From the NCBI RefSeq assembly GCF_900100205.1, contig NZ_FNEQ01000005.1, forward strand, positions 1 through 64,000: a stretch of 64,000 nt of DNA, read 5' to 3'. This DNA is from Duganella sp. OV510 (GTDB taxonomy: Bacteria; Pseudomonadota; Gammaproteobacteria; Burkholderiales; Burkholderiaceae_D). The notes beneath the pieces were generated by a model, which had not been told where the DNA came from, did not search any database, and saw only the letters and a program-made list of their open reading frames with translations. Position numbers and translations under genes: made by a program. Numbering within the stretch: position 1 is the first letter of the stretch; the number at the start of each line of letters is the position of its first letter. This document shows positions 42,051-52,149 of this stretch, in pieces.

Positions 42051-43721
42051 ATGACCAAGAAAATGTCTTTGCGCGCCATCGTGATCGCGGCCACCAGCCT
42101 CGCTCTACAAGCCGCACATGCCGCACCAGCGGCGCCAACCACCGCCTCCACCCTGCCCAAGCTCGTCGTCGTGCTGGTGGTGGACGGCCTGCCGAACGAA
42201 CAGGTTCAGCGCTATCGCGACCAGTTTGGCCAGGGCGGCTTGCGCCGCATGCTGGACCAAGGCGCATCCTTCAGCAATGCCCACCAGGCGCACGGCGTGA
42301 CCGTTACCGCCATCGGCCACAGCGCGGTGCTGACCGGCGCCTATCCTTACGTGCACGGCATCATCGGCAATAACTGGATCGATCCGGTCACCAGGAAATC
42401 GGTCTACTGCACCGAAGACACCAACTACACCTACATCGGCGAAGAGACCAAGCCTAGCGACGGCACCTCGCCGGCAAGGCTGAAAGTCAACACGCTGGGC
42501 GATGAACTGCGTTACGCCACCGGCAGCAAGAGCAAGGTCATCACGGTGTCCGGCAAGGACCGTGGCGCGATCCTGCTGGCGGGTAAAACTGGCACCGCCT
42601 ATATGTACATGGACAAAACCGGCAACTTCGCCAGCAGCACCTACTATATGAAGCAACACCCGGAATGGGCAAGCAAATATCTGGCGACCAAGCCGCAGGA
42701 CCGCTACTACGGCAAGACCTGGTCGGCACTGCTGCCGCCCGCCGCCTACGACGGCGACGCCCCGGAAGAATTGAACGCGCCAAAAGCCGGCGGCCATAAC
42801 CGCCTGCCTTATACCTATTACAGCGAAAGCGGCGAGATCGATGCCGGCTACTACGCCAGCCTGCGTGTCGGCCCCTATCTGGACCAGCTGACGCTGGACT
42901 TCGCGCGCGCAGCGGTGGAAGGCGAGAACCTGGGCCGCAATCCGGCCGGCGTGCCGGATCTGCTGGGCGTCAGCCTGTCGGCGCACGACTACGTCAACCA
43001 CGCCTTCGGCCCGGAGAGCAAGCTGTCGCACGACCACTTGCAGCGCCTGGACCGCATGCTGGCAGACTTCTTCAACTACCTGGATAAACGCGTCGGCATG
43101 GATAACGTGCTGGTGGTGCTGACCGCCGATCACGGCTTCCCGAACACGCCGGAATTCGCCAAGACGCAGCACTATGACGCCGAGCGGCTGGATGGCGACA
43201 AGCTGATGGCCGCGCTGGACAAGCATCTGCAGGAGAAATTTGGCGTCGCCAAGCTGGTGCAAGCCTGGTCGCTGCCGAACATCCATCTGGACTATGCGCT
43301 GGCTGAGCAGAACAAGCTGAAACGCGAAGAGGTGGAAAACGCCGCCGCCAAATACCTGCTGGCGCAGAAAGGCATCGTCGATACCTTCACCCGCACGCAG
43401 TTCGAAAGCGGCGCAGTGCAAGGCACGCATATCAACACGCTGATGCGCCGTGCCTGGAATCGTGAATCGTCGGGCGACCTGATGGTGATTACCAAGCCAT
43501 ACTGGTACTTCGGCAGTAGCACCAGCGGCACCTCGCATGGTTCGCCATACGCTTATGATACCAACGTACCGCTGATGGTCATGGGCAAACGCTGGATCAA
43601 GCCAGGGGCGTATGGCCAATATGCGGAAGTAGTCGACATCGCACCAACGCTGGCCCACCTGCTGCGCCTGCGCCCACCGGCAGGCTCGGAAGGCCGCGTG
43701 CTGGTCGAAACGCTGCGTTAA
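42051..43721 (+). CDS. Alkaline phosphatase superfamily enzyme (PafA-like)
   Basis: The 556-residue secreted enzyme has a signal peptide (1-25, AAHAAP) and the phosphodiesterase/alkaline-phosphatase superfamily core: metal aspartate in VVLVVDGLPNE (D45), the nucleophile region VTVTAIGHS (Thr84/Thr86) followed by VLTGAYPYVHGI, the SLSAHDYVNHAFGP metal motif and LTADHGFP. The threonine nucleophile and spacing fit PafA-type phosphate-monoester phosphatases more than PhoA (which uses serine). It should hydrolyse phosphate esters in the periplasm. It follows the pectinase in the same direction, but a hairpin lies between, so co-transcription is uncertain. Confidence 0.88.
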   Translation: MTKKMSLRAIVIAATSLALQAAHAAPAAPTTASTLPKLVVVLVVDGLPNEQVQRYRDQFGQGGLRRMLDQGASFSNAHQAHGVTVTAIGHSAVLTGAYPYVHGIIGNNWIDPVTRKSVYCTEDTNYTYIGEETKPSDGTSPARLKVNTLGDELRYATGSKSKVITVSGKDRGAILLAGKTGTAYMYMDKTGNFASSTYYMKQHPEWASKYLATKPQDRYYGKTWSALLPPAAYDGDAPEELNAPKAGGHNRLPYTYYSESGEIDAGYYASLRVGPYLDQLTLDFARAAVEGENLGRNPAGVPDLLGVSLSAHDYVNHAFGPESKLSHDHLQRLDRMLADFFNYLDKRVGMDNVLVVLTADHGFPNTPEFAKTQHYDAERLDGDKLMAALDKHLQEKFGVAKLVQAWSLPNIHLDYALAEQNKLKREEVENAAAKYLLAQKGIVDTFTRTQFESGAVQGTHINTLMRRAWNRESSGDLMVITKPYWYFGSSTSGTSHGSPYAYDTNVPLMVMGKRWIKPGAYGQYAEVVDIAPTLAHLLRLRPPAGSEGRVLVETLR

Positions 43722-43749
43722 CCGCAGCGCTTAACGCCACTTACGCAGC

Positions 43750-44118
43750 TTACGCCAGGCTGTTCAGGTATTGATTCAGGTGATCGAAATTGAGCGGCTT
43801 GGAAAAATGCTGGGTAAAGCCTGCCGCGACAGCCTTCTTGGCGGAGTCGCGGTCGGCGGAGCCGGTCAAGGCGATGATCGGGACCGACTGCGCGCCAGGC
43901 ATGCGGCGGATCGCGCGCACCGCGCCAAAGCCATCCATCCAGGGCATGCCCAGGTCCATGATGATCGCCTTCGGCATCGCATCACGCACCCAGTCGCAGG
44001 CTTCGTAGCCATTGTGGGCCGAGGCGGTTTCATAGCCCTGGCATTGCAGCAGCGCCGACAGCGACTCCACCACATCCACGTTGTCATCCACCACCAGTAC
44101 CTGTTTGTCGCTTGCCAT
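43750..44118 (-). CDS. Stand-alone response-regulator receiver protein
   Basis: The 122-residue protein is a single receiver domain: acidic pair in VLVVDDN, phosphoacceptor in IIMDLGMPWMDG, conserved threonine in ALTGS and lysine in FSKPLNF. There is no output domain, as in CheY or Spo0F. The start at 44118 follows GAGG; an upstream in-frame ATG at 44130 is less likely. No kinase gene adjoins it. It stands between the phosphatase and the GH3 gene and may signal through an unlinked kinase or hybrid. Confidence 0.87.
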   Translation of the reverse strand: MASDKQVLVVDDNVDVVESLSALLQCQGYETASAHNGYEACDWVRDAMPKAIIMDLGMPWMDGFGAVRAIRRMPGAQSVPIIALTGSADRDSAKKAVAAGFTQHFSKPLNFDHLNQYLNSLA

Positions 44119-44227
44119 GATTAGCCTCACTTTGTTGAATTTGTGAGGCTATCGTACTGCCGAGCCAGGACGGTGTATGTTCGCCAGCGCACCTAGCCGC
44201 GCACGGCGGCTTCCGGCCGGCGAGCGT

Positions 44228-46606
44228 TCACCCTACCATCAATTTGACCGATTTCAGATTGACGCTATCCGACCCGGCGTGGATCGTAAAGCTGCCCGGC
44301 TCCACCACCCGCTGCATTTCCGTGTTGAAGAACCACAGGTCGGACGGCTTGATGTCGAAGCTGAGCGTGCGCTTCTCGCCCGGTTTCAGCGTCACGCGCT
44401 TGAAGGCCTTCAGTTCCAGCACTGGACGTGTAACGGAGCTGATGTCGTCGCGAATGTAGATCTGCACCACTTCGTCGCCCAGGCGCTTGCCGGTATTGGT
44501 GACCTCCACTTCCACCTTGGTCGATTCGCCGACCGCGATACTGGCTTTCGCCAGGCGCGGCTGGGAGATCTCGAACGTGGTGTAGCTCAGGCCAAAGCCG
44601 AACGGATACAGCGGCTTGGTCGAACCATCGATATAGCCACGGCGTGCCGACGGCTTGTGATTGTAGAAGATCGGCAGTTGGCCGACACTGCGCGCGATCG
44701 ACACCGGCAGCTTGCCGCCCGGATTGGCGCGACCGAACAGCAGGTCCGCTGCCGCATGGCCGGTTTCCTGGCCCATATACCAGCCTTCGATGATGGCGTC
44801 CGCCTTCTCCGCCAGCAGGTTGATCGACAGCGGACGGCCATTCAGCAGGAACACCACGGTCGGCTTGCCCAGCGCGAAAATCGCCCGCGCCAGATCGTTC
44901 TGCTGACCCATCAGGTCCAGCGTCTCGCGGTCGCCCAGGTGGGTATCGGCCCACGCCTCGCGGCTGGTCTGCTCATTATCGCCCAGGACCATGACGATGG
45001 TGTCGGCCGACTTGGCCGCCTCCACCGCGTCGGCGATCAGCTTCGCGTTCACTTGTGGATCGGTGAACTTGATCTCGTCCTTGCCCCAGATGCGGCTTTC
45101 GGTGATGCGCACGCCCTCGGAATACGCCAGCGTAAAGCCCTGCGCCTTGGCTTCGGCCTGCAAGCCTTCGTGGATCGACACCACATGGCGCGGAATGTCC
45201 GAATAACCGCCGATAGGCGTGTCCTTGGCGTGAGTACCGATCAGCAGCAGCTTGCCGACCTTCTTGCCGTCCAGCGGCAGTACACCCTTGTCGTTCTTCA
45301 GCAGCACAGGCGTGCGCGTTGCCGCCAGGCGCGCCAGCGCGATCGCCTCCCTGGTGGCGGTCAGACCGTCAGCAGCCTTGGCGTCCACATACGGATTCTC
45401 GAACATGCCGGCTTCGAATTTCATTATCAGGATGCGGCGCACGACCACATCGATTTCGCCTTCGCTGATGCGGCCTTCCTTGACCAGCTGGCCCAGCTCC
45501 TTGAAGGCCTTGCCATCCGGCGTTTCAACATCGACGCCCGCCTTGAAGGCGCGGAAAGCCGCCTCCTTGTTCGAATCGACCAGCTTGTGGCGCGAAATCA
45601 GCTCGGTCACGCCCATGTAGTCGGACACGGTAATGCCCTTGAAGCCCCACTCTTCGCGCAGGATCTTGTGCAGCAGCCAGTGACTGGCGTGCGATGGCAC
45701 GCCGCCGATCTCGTTATACGACGGCATCACCGCGCCAACGTTGGATTCCTTGATGGCGCGCTCGAACGGCGGGAAGAACTCTTCGCGCAGCGTACGTTCG
45801 GTGACTTCCGCCGGGCCGATATTGGTGCCGTTCTCCGGCTGACCGTGGCCGGTCATATGCTTCAGCGTGACGAATACCTTGTCCTTGGCCAGCACAGGAC
45901 TGGTGCCGGCAAAGCCGAGGATGGCCGCCTTGCCGATCTCACCGCAAACATAGGGATCTTCACCGAAGGTCTCTTCGATGCGGCCCCAGCGCGGCTCGCG
46001 CGCCACGTCCACCACCGGCGCCAGCGCCAGGTTGGCGCCGCGCACGCGCATCTCGCGCGCCGCCACGCTGAAGATCTTGGTCGTCAGCTCGGTATCAAAA
46101 GACGACGCGATGCCGATCGCTTGCGGGAAGCTGGTCGCATGTCGGGCCGCATAGCCGTGCAGCGCTTCTTCGTGCATGAACATCGGAATACCCAGGCGGG
46201 TCTGCTCCATCGACCATTTCTGCGCCGCGTTGACGTAGTTGGCCGTCTCCAGCGGCGTGCGGTTCAGCACCTGGCCATCGTCACCGGCGGCGCCGGCGCC
46301 CTGCCCCAACCGGCGATCCGAAGGGCGCGCCAGCATGCCCATCCCGTTCGGGAATTCCTGCTGCGCCTTGGCGGCCACAAACTCGCCCTTGTCATCCTGA
46401 ATCTTCACCTTGGTCAGCCAGGTGCAGTGCAGCTGCATGATCTTCTCTTCCAGCGTCATGCGGCCGATCAGGTCATCGACACGCTTTTCAGCTGGCAGCG
46501 AAGCGTCCTTATACGGCAGTTTGGCCGAGGCGGCCAGCGCTGGCAGAACGGTGAGTCCGGCCAGGCCGGTCATGGATGATAAGAATTGCCTGCGATGATT
46601 GGTCAT
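44228..46606 (-). CDS. Glycoside hydrolase family 3 beta-glycosidase (BglX/beta-xylosidase type)
   Basis: The 792-residue enzyme has a twin-arginine-type signal (HRRQFL at 4-9, hydrophobic stretch to ALAAS), so it may be exported folded. The GH3 N-terminal domain (about 40-380) carries the nucleophile D329 in GITVSDYMG and KHMTGHG, with the second domain (about 410-620) and a fibronectin-III-like C-terminal domain (about 680-790). Bacterial GH3 enzymes of this shape are beta-glucosidases or beta-xylosidases. Its place after xylH at the end of the xylose operon points to beta-xylosidase activity, releasing D-xylose from xylo-oligosaccharides. The substrate is inferred from context. Confidence 0.88.
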   Translation of the reverse strand: MTNHRRQFLSSMTGLAGLTVLPALAASAKLPYKDASLPAEKRVDDLIGRMTLEEKIMQLHCTWLTKVKIQDDKGEFVAAKAQQEFPNGMGMLARPSDRRLGQGAGAAGDDGQVLNRTPLETANYVNAAQKWSMEQTRLGIPMFMHEEALHGYAARHATSFPQAIGIASSFDTELTTKIFSVAAREMRVRGANLALAPVVDVAREPRWGRIEETFGEDPYVCGEIGKAAILGFAGTSPVLAKDKVFVTLKHMTGHGQPENGTNIGPAEVTERTLREEFFPPFERAIKESNVGAVMPSYNEIGGVPSHASHWLLHKILREEWGFKGITVSDYMGVTELISRHKLVDSNKEAAFRAFKAGVDVETPDGKAFKELGQLVKEGRISEGEIDVVVRRILIMKFEAGMFENPYVDAKAADGLTATREAIALARLAATRTPVLLKNDKGVLPLDGKKVGKLLLIGTHAKDTPIGGYSDIPRHVVSIHEGLQAEAKAQGFTLAYSEGVRITESRIWGKDEIKFTDPQVNAKLIADAVEAAKSADTIVMVLGDNEQTSREAWADTHLGDRETLDLMGQQNDLARAIFALGKPTVVFLLNGRPLSINLLAEKADAIIEGWYMGQETGHAAADLLFGRANPGGKLPVSIARSVGQLPIFYNHKPSARRGYIDGSTKPLYPFGFGLSYTTFEISQPRLAKASIAVGESTKVEVEVTNTGKRLGDEVVQIYIRDDISSVTRPVLELKAFKRVTLKPGEKRTLSFDIKPSDLWFFNTEMQRVVEPGSFTIHAGSDSVNLKSVKLMVG

Positions 46607-46639
46607 GCATTTGTCTCCGGTGGTTTTTTATATTTTGAT

Positions 46640-47782
46640 TTATCGTTTGCCTGCGCGGGTGCTGACGTCCACCCATACTGCCAATGTCAGGATCGCTCCT
46701 TTAACGATCATCTGCCAATACGTGTCAACGTCCAGCATCGACATGCCGTTGTCCAGCGACGCCATGACCAGCGCGCCTATCAGCGCGCCATGCACGGTGC
46801 CCGAGCCACCGCGCATCGAGGTGCCGCCGATGAAGCAGGCAGCGATCGCATCCAGCTCGCCCGAGGTGCCGGCCGATGGCGAACCTGCCGCCAGGCGTGC
46901 GGTGTTGATGATGCCGGCCAGTGCGCACATCAGGCCCATGATGCCGAAGATCCACAGCTTGATCGACTTGACGTTGATGCCGGACAGGCGGGTCGCCTCC
47001 ATGTTCGAGCCGACCGAGTACACGCGGCGGCCGAACACGGTTTGCGTGGTGACATAGCTGAACACCGCCAGCAGCGCCAGCAACAGCAGCACCGGCAGCG
47101 GAATGCCTTCATACGAGTTGAAGGTGATGACGAAAGCCGCCAGCACCACGCCCAGCATGGCCAGCTTGGCGGCATCGCGCCACGCCGGCGCCACGTCCAG
47201 TGCGTGCGCAGCACGGCTGCGGCGGCGCGCCATAATCAGGTAAATGCCGACTGCGAACAACACGAAGCCGAGTGCGATGCCCAGCGTCGGCGCCAGGTAG
47301 GCCTGGCCGAGGTAGACCATGTCGTCCGACACCGGCGCGATGGTGGTGCCGCCGGTAACGCCCAGCACAATGCCGCGATACGCCAGCATGCCGCCCAGGC
47401 CAACGATGAACGATGGGATGCCCAGGTAAGCCGTCAGGTAGCCATTGAACAAGCCAATCAGCAGGCCGACCACCAGCACGGCGATCAGCGTCACCGGCAA
47501 CGGCAAATGGTGTGTCACATCCAGCACCGCCGCGATGCCGCCCAGCAGTCCGAGCAGCGAGCCGACCGACAGGTCAATCTCGCCGGCGATAATGACCAGC
47601 GACATGCCGCAGGCGACAATGCCAGTAATCGCCATCTGGCGCATCAGGTTGGACAGGTTGCGCGGTGTGACGAAGCCGCCTTCGGTGTGATAGCTGAAAA
47701 AGGCCCAGATCAGCGCCACGGCAATCAGCAGCGCCAGCATTTTGTACTGCGTGAACAGTTGTTTGATATTGTTACTCTTCAT
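46640..47782 (-). CDS. xylH: D-xylose ABC transporter permease
   Basis: The 380-residue protein has about 10 membrane helices and the branched BPD_transp_2 signature EIDLSVGSLLGLLGGIAAV, together with GGTSMRGGSGTVHGALIGA near the C-terminus. It lies 14 bp downstream of xylG and 33 bp upstream of the GH3 start. With XylF and XylG it forms the D-xylose importer. Ribose- or arabinose-type CUT2 transporters look alike, but the XylF sequence and the xylose pathway genes upstream favour xylose. Confidence 0.9.
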   Translation of the reverse strand: MKSNNIKQLFTQYKMLALLIAVALIWAFFSYHTEGGFVTPRNLSNLMRQMAITGIVACGMSLVIIAGEIDLSVGSLLGLLGGIAAVLDVTHHLPLPVTLIAVLVVGLLIGLFNGYLTAYLGIPSFIVGLGGMLAYRGIVLGVTGGTTIAPVSDDMVYLGQAYLAPTLGIALGFVLFAVGIYLIMARRRSRAAHALDVAPAWRDAAKLAMLGVVLAAFVITFNSYEGIPLPVLLLLALLAVFSYVTTQTVFGRRVYSVGSNMEATRLSGINVKSIKLWIFGIMGLMCALAGIINTARLAAGSPSAGTSGELDAIAACFIGGTSMRGGSGTVHGALIGALVMASLDNGMSMLDVDTYWQMIVKGAILTLAVWVDVSTRAGKR

Positions 47783-47796
47783 GGATCATCCTGAAT

Positions 47797-49320
47797 TCAA
47801 TGCGCATCGAGCGCTGCCGCCAGCACGGTTTCCTGGCTAAGATTATCGTTGACGAAATCGCCGCGCAGCTTGCCCTCGCCGATCACCAGCACGCGGTCCG
47901 AGGTGCCCAGCACCTCAGCCAGTTCCGACGACACCATGATGATCGACACGCCCTCTTTGGCCAGGTCGAACATCAGCTGATAGATTTCGAACTTGGCGCC
48001 GACATCGACACCGCGCGTCGGCTCGTCCAGGATCAGGATCTTCGGTTTGGTCAGCAGCATCTTGGACAGCACCGCCTTCTGCTGGTTACCGCCCGACAGG
48101 CCGGTAATTGGCAGGAAGGGACTGGAGGTCTTCAGCTTGACGCTGTTGATCTCCTTGCGGATGGTCGCCAGTTCGGCATCCTGGTCAACGCGGGTGGCGC
48201 GTGAAAAGTCCTTCAGCACCGCCAGCGTCATGTTGTGGCCGACGCCGAGGTCCGGCACGATGCCGTGGTGCTTGCGGTCTTCCGGCACCATGGCCAGGCC
48301 GTTGCGGATCGCCTTCAGCGGTGTGCTGGTATCGAGCTTTTGGCCATTCAGCCAGACCTCCGCCTCGCTCGGGCCGGGATAGGCGCCAAAGATAGCAGAC
48401 ACCAGCTCCGTGCGGCCGGCGCCGACCAGGCCGGCGATGCCAAGGATCTCGCCCCGGCGCAGTTTGAAGGAGATATTGTCGACGCGCTTGCGTTCAGGAT
48501 TGTCGGCGTCATAGCAAGTCACATTACGGGCTTCGAAGATCACCTCGCCCGGCGTGTGTTCGCGCTGCGGGTACAGCTGCGTCATTTCGCGGCCCACCAT
48601 CTGCGCGATGATGCGGTCGATATTCATCTCGCTCATCGGCGTGGTGGCGATATGCTGGCCATCGCGGATGGTGACGATGGTGTCGCAGATATCCGCCACT
48701 TCATCCAGCTTGTGCGAGATGTAGACGCAGGTAACACCCTTGGCTTTCAATGAGTGGATGATATTCAGCAGCACCTTGATCTCGGCCGCCGTCAGCGAAG
48801 ACGACGGCTCGTCGAGAATCAGCAGGCGCGCATTCTTGTTCAGCGCCTTGGCGATTTCGATCAGCTGCTGGTGGCCGCCGCCATACTGCTTCACCGGCAG
48901 CACCACGTTGACATCATTGATGTTCAGCTCTTTCAGCAGCGCTTCCGCACGGCGGTTCATGGCCTCGTAGTTCATGCGGCCGCCTGGCAGCGTGATCTCG
49001 TTGCCGAGGAAGATATTCTCCGCCACCGACAATTCAGGCACCAGCATCAGTTCCTGGTGAATGATGACGATGCCGGCCGCCTCGGTCTCGCGGATCGATT
49101 GCGCGCGCAGCGGCTGGCCGTCCCACAGGATCTCGCCGTCCCAGGTGCCGTGCGGGTACACGGCCGACAGCACTTTCATCAGGGTGGATTTACCGGCGCC
49201 GTTCTCGCCGCAGAGGCCAGCGCATTCGCCGGCCTTCAGCTTGATGTCGATGCCGTTCAAAGCGCGTACACCGCCAAATTCCTTGACGATATTGCGCATC
49301 TCCAGAAGATATTCAGCCAT
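47797..49320 (-). CDS. xylG: D-xylose ABC transporter ATP-binding protein
   Basis: The 507-residue CUT2-type ATPase has two ABC domains. The first (about 5-235) has Walker [10 protein letters not shown] near 38, a modified ABC signature region (the canonical LSGGQ is replaced by GGGHQQ), and Walker [10 protein letters not shown]. The second (about 260-500) has a degenerate Walker [11 protein letters not shown], signature LSGGNQQK and Walker [13 protein letters not shown]. One ATP site being degraded is normal for this class. It starts 9 bp after xylF and runs into xylH. Confidence 0.92.
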   Translation of the reverse strand: MAEYLLEMRNIVKEFGGVRALNGIDIKLKAGECAGLCGENGAGKSTLMKVLSAVYPHGTWDGEILWDGQPLRAQSIRETEAAGIVIIHQELMLVPELSVAENIFLGNEITLPGGRMNYEAMNRRAEALLKELNINDVNVVLPVKQYGGGHQQLIEIAKALNKNARLLILDEPSSSLTAAEIKVLLNIIHSLKAKGVTCVYISHKLDEVADICDTIVTIRDGQHIATTPMSEMNIDRIIAQMVGREMTQLYPQREHTPGEVIFEARNVTCYDADNPERKRVDNISFKLRRGEILGIAGLVGAGRTELVSAIFGAYPGPSEAEVWLNGQKLDTSTPLKAIRNGLAMVPEDRKHHGIVPDLGVGHNMTLAVLKDFSRATRVDQDAELATIRKEINSVKLKTSSPFLPITGLSGGNQQKAVLSKMLLTKPKILILDEPTRGVDVGAKFEIYQLMFDLAKEGVSIIMVSSELAEVLGTSDRVLVIGEGKLRGDFVNDNLSQETVLAAALDAH

Positions 49321-49329
49321 GCTGACTCC

Positions 49330-50334
49330 TTATTTGGCGGTCAGCTGGGCCTTGGTGTAAAAACCGTCGGTGGCAAGCACGTCGACGTTCGCCTTGGTCA
49401 GCGCGATCGGCGCCAGCAGCAAGGTGTTCACGTTCTTCATGCCGTTGTTGTAGTTGGCGTTGTAGGCCGGCGCCTCGTTGCGCACCAGCTTGACCGACAG
49501 GCGCGCAGCTTCGGTGGCAATCACTTTCAGCGGCTTGTAGACGGTCATGGCCTGGGTGCCGGCGATGACACGCTTGACGGCTGCCAGATCGGCATCCTGG
49601 CCGGAGACCGGCACTTTGCCAGCCAGCTTTTGCGCGGCCAGCGCCTGGATCGCACCGCCGGCGGTGGCGTCGTTGGATGCAACCACGGCGTCGATCTTGT
49701 TGCCGTTGGCGGTCAGCGCGTTTTCCACGATGGCCAGCGCTTCGGAAGCGCTCCAGTCCTTGGTCCACTGCTTGCCGACGACCTTGATGTCTCCCTTGTC
49801 GATCAGCGGCTGCAGCACTTTCAGCTGGCCTTCGCGCAGGATCTTGGCGTTGTTGTCGGTCGGCGCGCCGCCCAGCAGGTAGTAATTACCTTTAGGCTTG
49901 ATGCCCACCAGCGTGCTGGCTTGCAGTTCGCCGACCTTGGCATTGTCGAAAGAGATGTAGGCATCGATATCGGCGTTCAGGATCAGGCGGTCATACGACA
50001 CCACCTTGATCTTGGCCTTCTTCGCTTCCCGCACGGCGTTGTTCAGCACCGTGGCGTTGTAAGGAACGATGACCAGCACGTCGACGCCGCGCGAGATCAG
50101 ATTCTCGATCTGCGCAATCTGCCGCTGCTCGCTGGCGTCGGCCGATTGCACATAGACCTTGGCGCCCAGCTTCTCCGCTTCGGCGGTGAAGTAGTCACGG
50201 TCGCGCGCCCAGCGTTCCAGGCGCAGGTCATCGATCGAGAAACCGATCTTCGGGTTCTTGGCGTCGGCCAAGGCGCTCCCCGCACCCAGAGCCATCATCG
50301 CGCCGATAACAGCGCTCACTACAATCTTCTTCAT
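49330..50334 (-). CDS. xylF: D-xylose-binding periplasmic protein
   Basis: The 334-residue protein has a signal peptide (1-23, GSALADA) and a type I periplasmic-binding fold. Stretches IGFSIDDLRLERW, NNAKILREGQ-like, KIDAVVASNDATAGGAIQAL and VSGQDADLAAVKR closely match E. coli XylF, including the sugar-contacting DDLRLERW loop and the NDATAG and SGQDAD segments. This identifies D-xylose as the likely ligand better than any other gene here. It is upstream of xylG in the same operon, 32 bp after the xylonate dehydratase stop. Confidence 0.93.
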   Translation of the reverse strand: MKKIVVSAVIGAMMALGAGSALADAKNPKIGFSIDDLRLERWARDRDYFTAEAEKLGAKVYVQSADASEQRQIAQIENLISRGVDVLVIVPYNATVLNNAVREAKKAKIKVVSYDRLILNADIDAYISFDNAKVGELQASTLVGIKPKGNYYLLGGAPTDNNAKILREGQLKVLQPLIDKGDIKVVGKQWTKDWSASEALAIVENALTANGNKIDAVVASNDATAGGAIQALAAQKLAGKVPVSGQDADLAAVKRVIAGTQAMTVYKPLKVIATEAARLSVKLVRNEAPAYNANYNNGMKNVNTLLLAPIALTKANVDVLATDGFYTKAQLTAK

Positions 50335-50366
50335 CTATCGTCTCCGTTATTGTTTTGATTGAGGAC

Positions 50367-52142
50367 TTAGTGGTTGTGACGTGCCAGCGTCTGCCCCACA
50401 TTCCTGTATTCCAGCGCCAGTTCCATGCAGGCCCCGGTTTCCATCTGGCCCACGGTGGAGCGGTACAGCTCCTGCCATGGCGTCTGGCTGGCCGGCACCG
50501 GCGGAATGCCTTCCGCCTTGCGCTTGGCCAGTTCCTCGTCGCTGATCAGCATATTGCAGCTGCCTTCGTTCAGGTCCACGCGCACAGTGTCGCCTGTGCG
50601 GATGTAGGCCAGGCCGCCACCGACTGCGCTTTCCGGCGAGGCGTTCAGGATCGACGGGCTGTCCGAGGTGCCGGACTGGCGGCCATCGCCCAGCGTCGGC
50701 AGCCAGTTGACGCCGCGCTTGATCAGCGCATCAGGCGGTTGCATGTTGACGACTTCGGCCGAACCAGGCCAGCCGATCGGACCGGCGCCGCGAATCACCA
50801 GGATGGAGTCTTCGTCGATGTTCAGCGCAGGATCGTTGATGCGGTCGTGGTAGTCGCCCGAACCATCGAACACAATGGCGCGCGATTCGAACACATTTTC
50901 CTGCCCTGGCTTGCTCAGATAACGCTGGCGGAATTCCGGCGAGATCACGCTGGTCTTCATGATGGCGAAGTCGAACAGATTGCCTTTCAGGACGAAGAAT
51001 CCGGCATCTTCCTTCAACGGCGCATTGAACGGGTAGATCACTTCACGGTCGTTGGTTTCGTGGCCGACCAGATTCTGCTTCATGGTGTTACCGGTAACAG
51101 TCAGGCGGTCGGAACGCAGACGGCCCTGTTGTTCCAGTTCCCACATCACCGCCGGCACGCCGCCCGCGCGGTGGAAGCGCTCGCCGAGGAATTTACCGGA
51201 CGGCTGCATGTTCAGCAGCAGCGGCACCTTGTGGCCATATTCCATCCAGTCGCTCGACTTCAGCTCAACGCCGGCGTGACGCGCCATCGCGACGATGTGC
51301 TGCTGGGCGTTGGTGGAACCGCCAATGGCGGCGTTGACAACAATCGCATCCAGGAAGGCGTCGCGGTTCAGGATCTGCGATGGACGAATGTCCTGCTTGG
51401 CCATTTCGACGATGCGCTTGCCGGTTTCGTAGGCCATCTGGCCACGCTCACGGTACGGTGCCGGAATCGCCGAGCAGCCGGTCAGCGACATGCCCAGTGC
51501 TTCGGCAATCGCGTTCATGGTCGACGCGGTGCCCATGGTGTTGCAATGGCCGGCCGAAGGCGCCGATGCCGCAGCAATCTCCAGGAATTTTTCTTCATTG
51601 ATTTTGCCGGCAGCCAGCTGCTTGCGGCCTTTCCAGATCGCCGCGCCGGAGCCGACCAGTTCACCATCCAGCCAGCCGTCCAGCATCGGACCGCCGGACA
51701 GCACGATGGCAGGAATGTCGATGGTGGCGGCCGCCATCAGCTGCGACGGCGTGGTCTTGTCGCAGCCGGTGGTCAGCACCACGGCGTCGATCGGGTAGCC
51801 ATGCAGGATCTCGACCAGGCCCATATAGGCCAGGTTGCGGTCGATCGCCGCAGTCGGGCGGCGGCAGTTTTCAAAGATCGGGTGCAGCGGGAATTCCATC
51901 GCGATGCCGCCGGCGTCGCGGATGCCGTCGCGCACGCGCTTGGCCAGTTCCAGGTGGATGCGGTTGCACGGGCTGATATCGCTGCCCGATTGGGCGATGC
52001 CGATGATAGGACGGCCGGAACGCAGTTCCTCTGGCGTGATCCCGTAGTTCATGAAGCGCTCAAGATACAGCGCGGTCATATCGATGTGGTCCGGATTATC
52101 GAACCAGTCCTGTGAACGGTAGCGGCGTTGTTGGGTGCTCAT
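50367..52142 (-). CDS. xylD: Xylonate dehydratase (IlvD/Edd family)
   Basis: The 591-residue enzyme has the IlvD/Edd Fe-S signature residues in SPCNRIH, TTGCDKTTPSQL and SAGHCNTMGTASTM, plus the C-terminal GRQSGTSDSPSIL and the G-rich AVGGGLAYI part. This branch comprises D-xylonate, L-arabonate and related sugar-acid dehydratases. It would turn D-xylonate into 2-keto-3-deoxy-D-xylonate. The adjacent lactonase, dehydrogenase, 2-keto-3-deoxyxylonate dehydratase and XylF favour xylonate, although L-arabonate cannot be excluded. It is 7 bp downstream of the lactonase gene. Confidence 0.88.
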   Translation of the reverse strand: MSTQQRRYRSQDWFDNPDHIDMTALYLERFMNYGITPEELRSGRPIIGIAQSGSDISPCNRIHLELAKRVRDGIRDAGGIAMEFPLHPIFENCRRPTAAIDRNLAYMGLVEILHGYPIDAVVLTTGCDKTTPSQLMAAATIDIPAIVLSGGPMLDGWLDGELVGSGAAIWKGRKQLAAGKINEEKFLEIAAASAPSAGHCNTMGTASTMNAIAEALGMSLTGCSAIPAPYRERGQMAYETGKRIVEMAKQDIRPSQILNRDAFLDAIVVNAAIGGSTNAQQHIVAMARHAGVELKSSDWMEYGHKVPLLLNMQPSGKFLGERFHRAGGVPAVMWELEQQGRLRSDRLTVTGNTMKQNLVGHETNDREVIYPFNAPLKEDAGFFVLKGNLFDFAIMKTSVISPEFRQRYLSKPGQENVFESRAIVFDGSGDYHDRINDPALNIDEDSILVIRGAGPIGWPGSAEVVNMQPPDALIKRGVNWLPTLGDGRQSGTSDSPSILNASPESAVGGGLAYIRTGDTVRVDLNEGSCNMLISDEELAKRKAEGIPPVPASQTPWQELYRSTVGQMETGACMELALEYRNVGQTLARHNH

Positions 52143-52149
52143 AGAGTGC

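Noticed and set aside
44177..46579. 800-codon plus-strand frame opposite GH3
   Set aside because: Arg/His/Gln-rich antisense translation typical of a shadow; GH3 motifs are on the minus strand.
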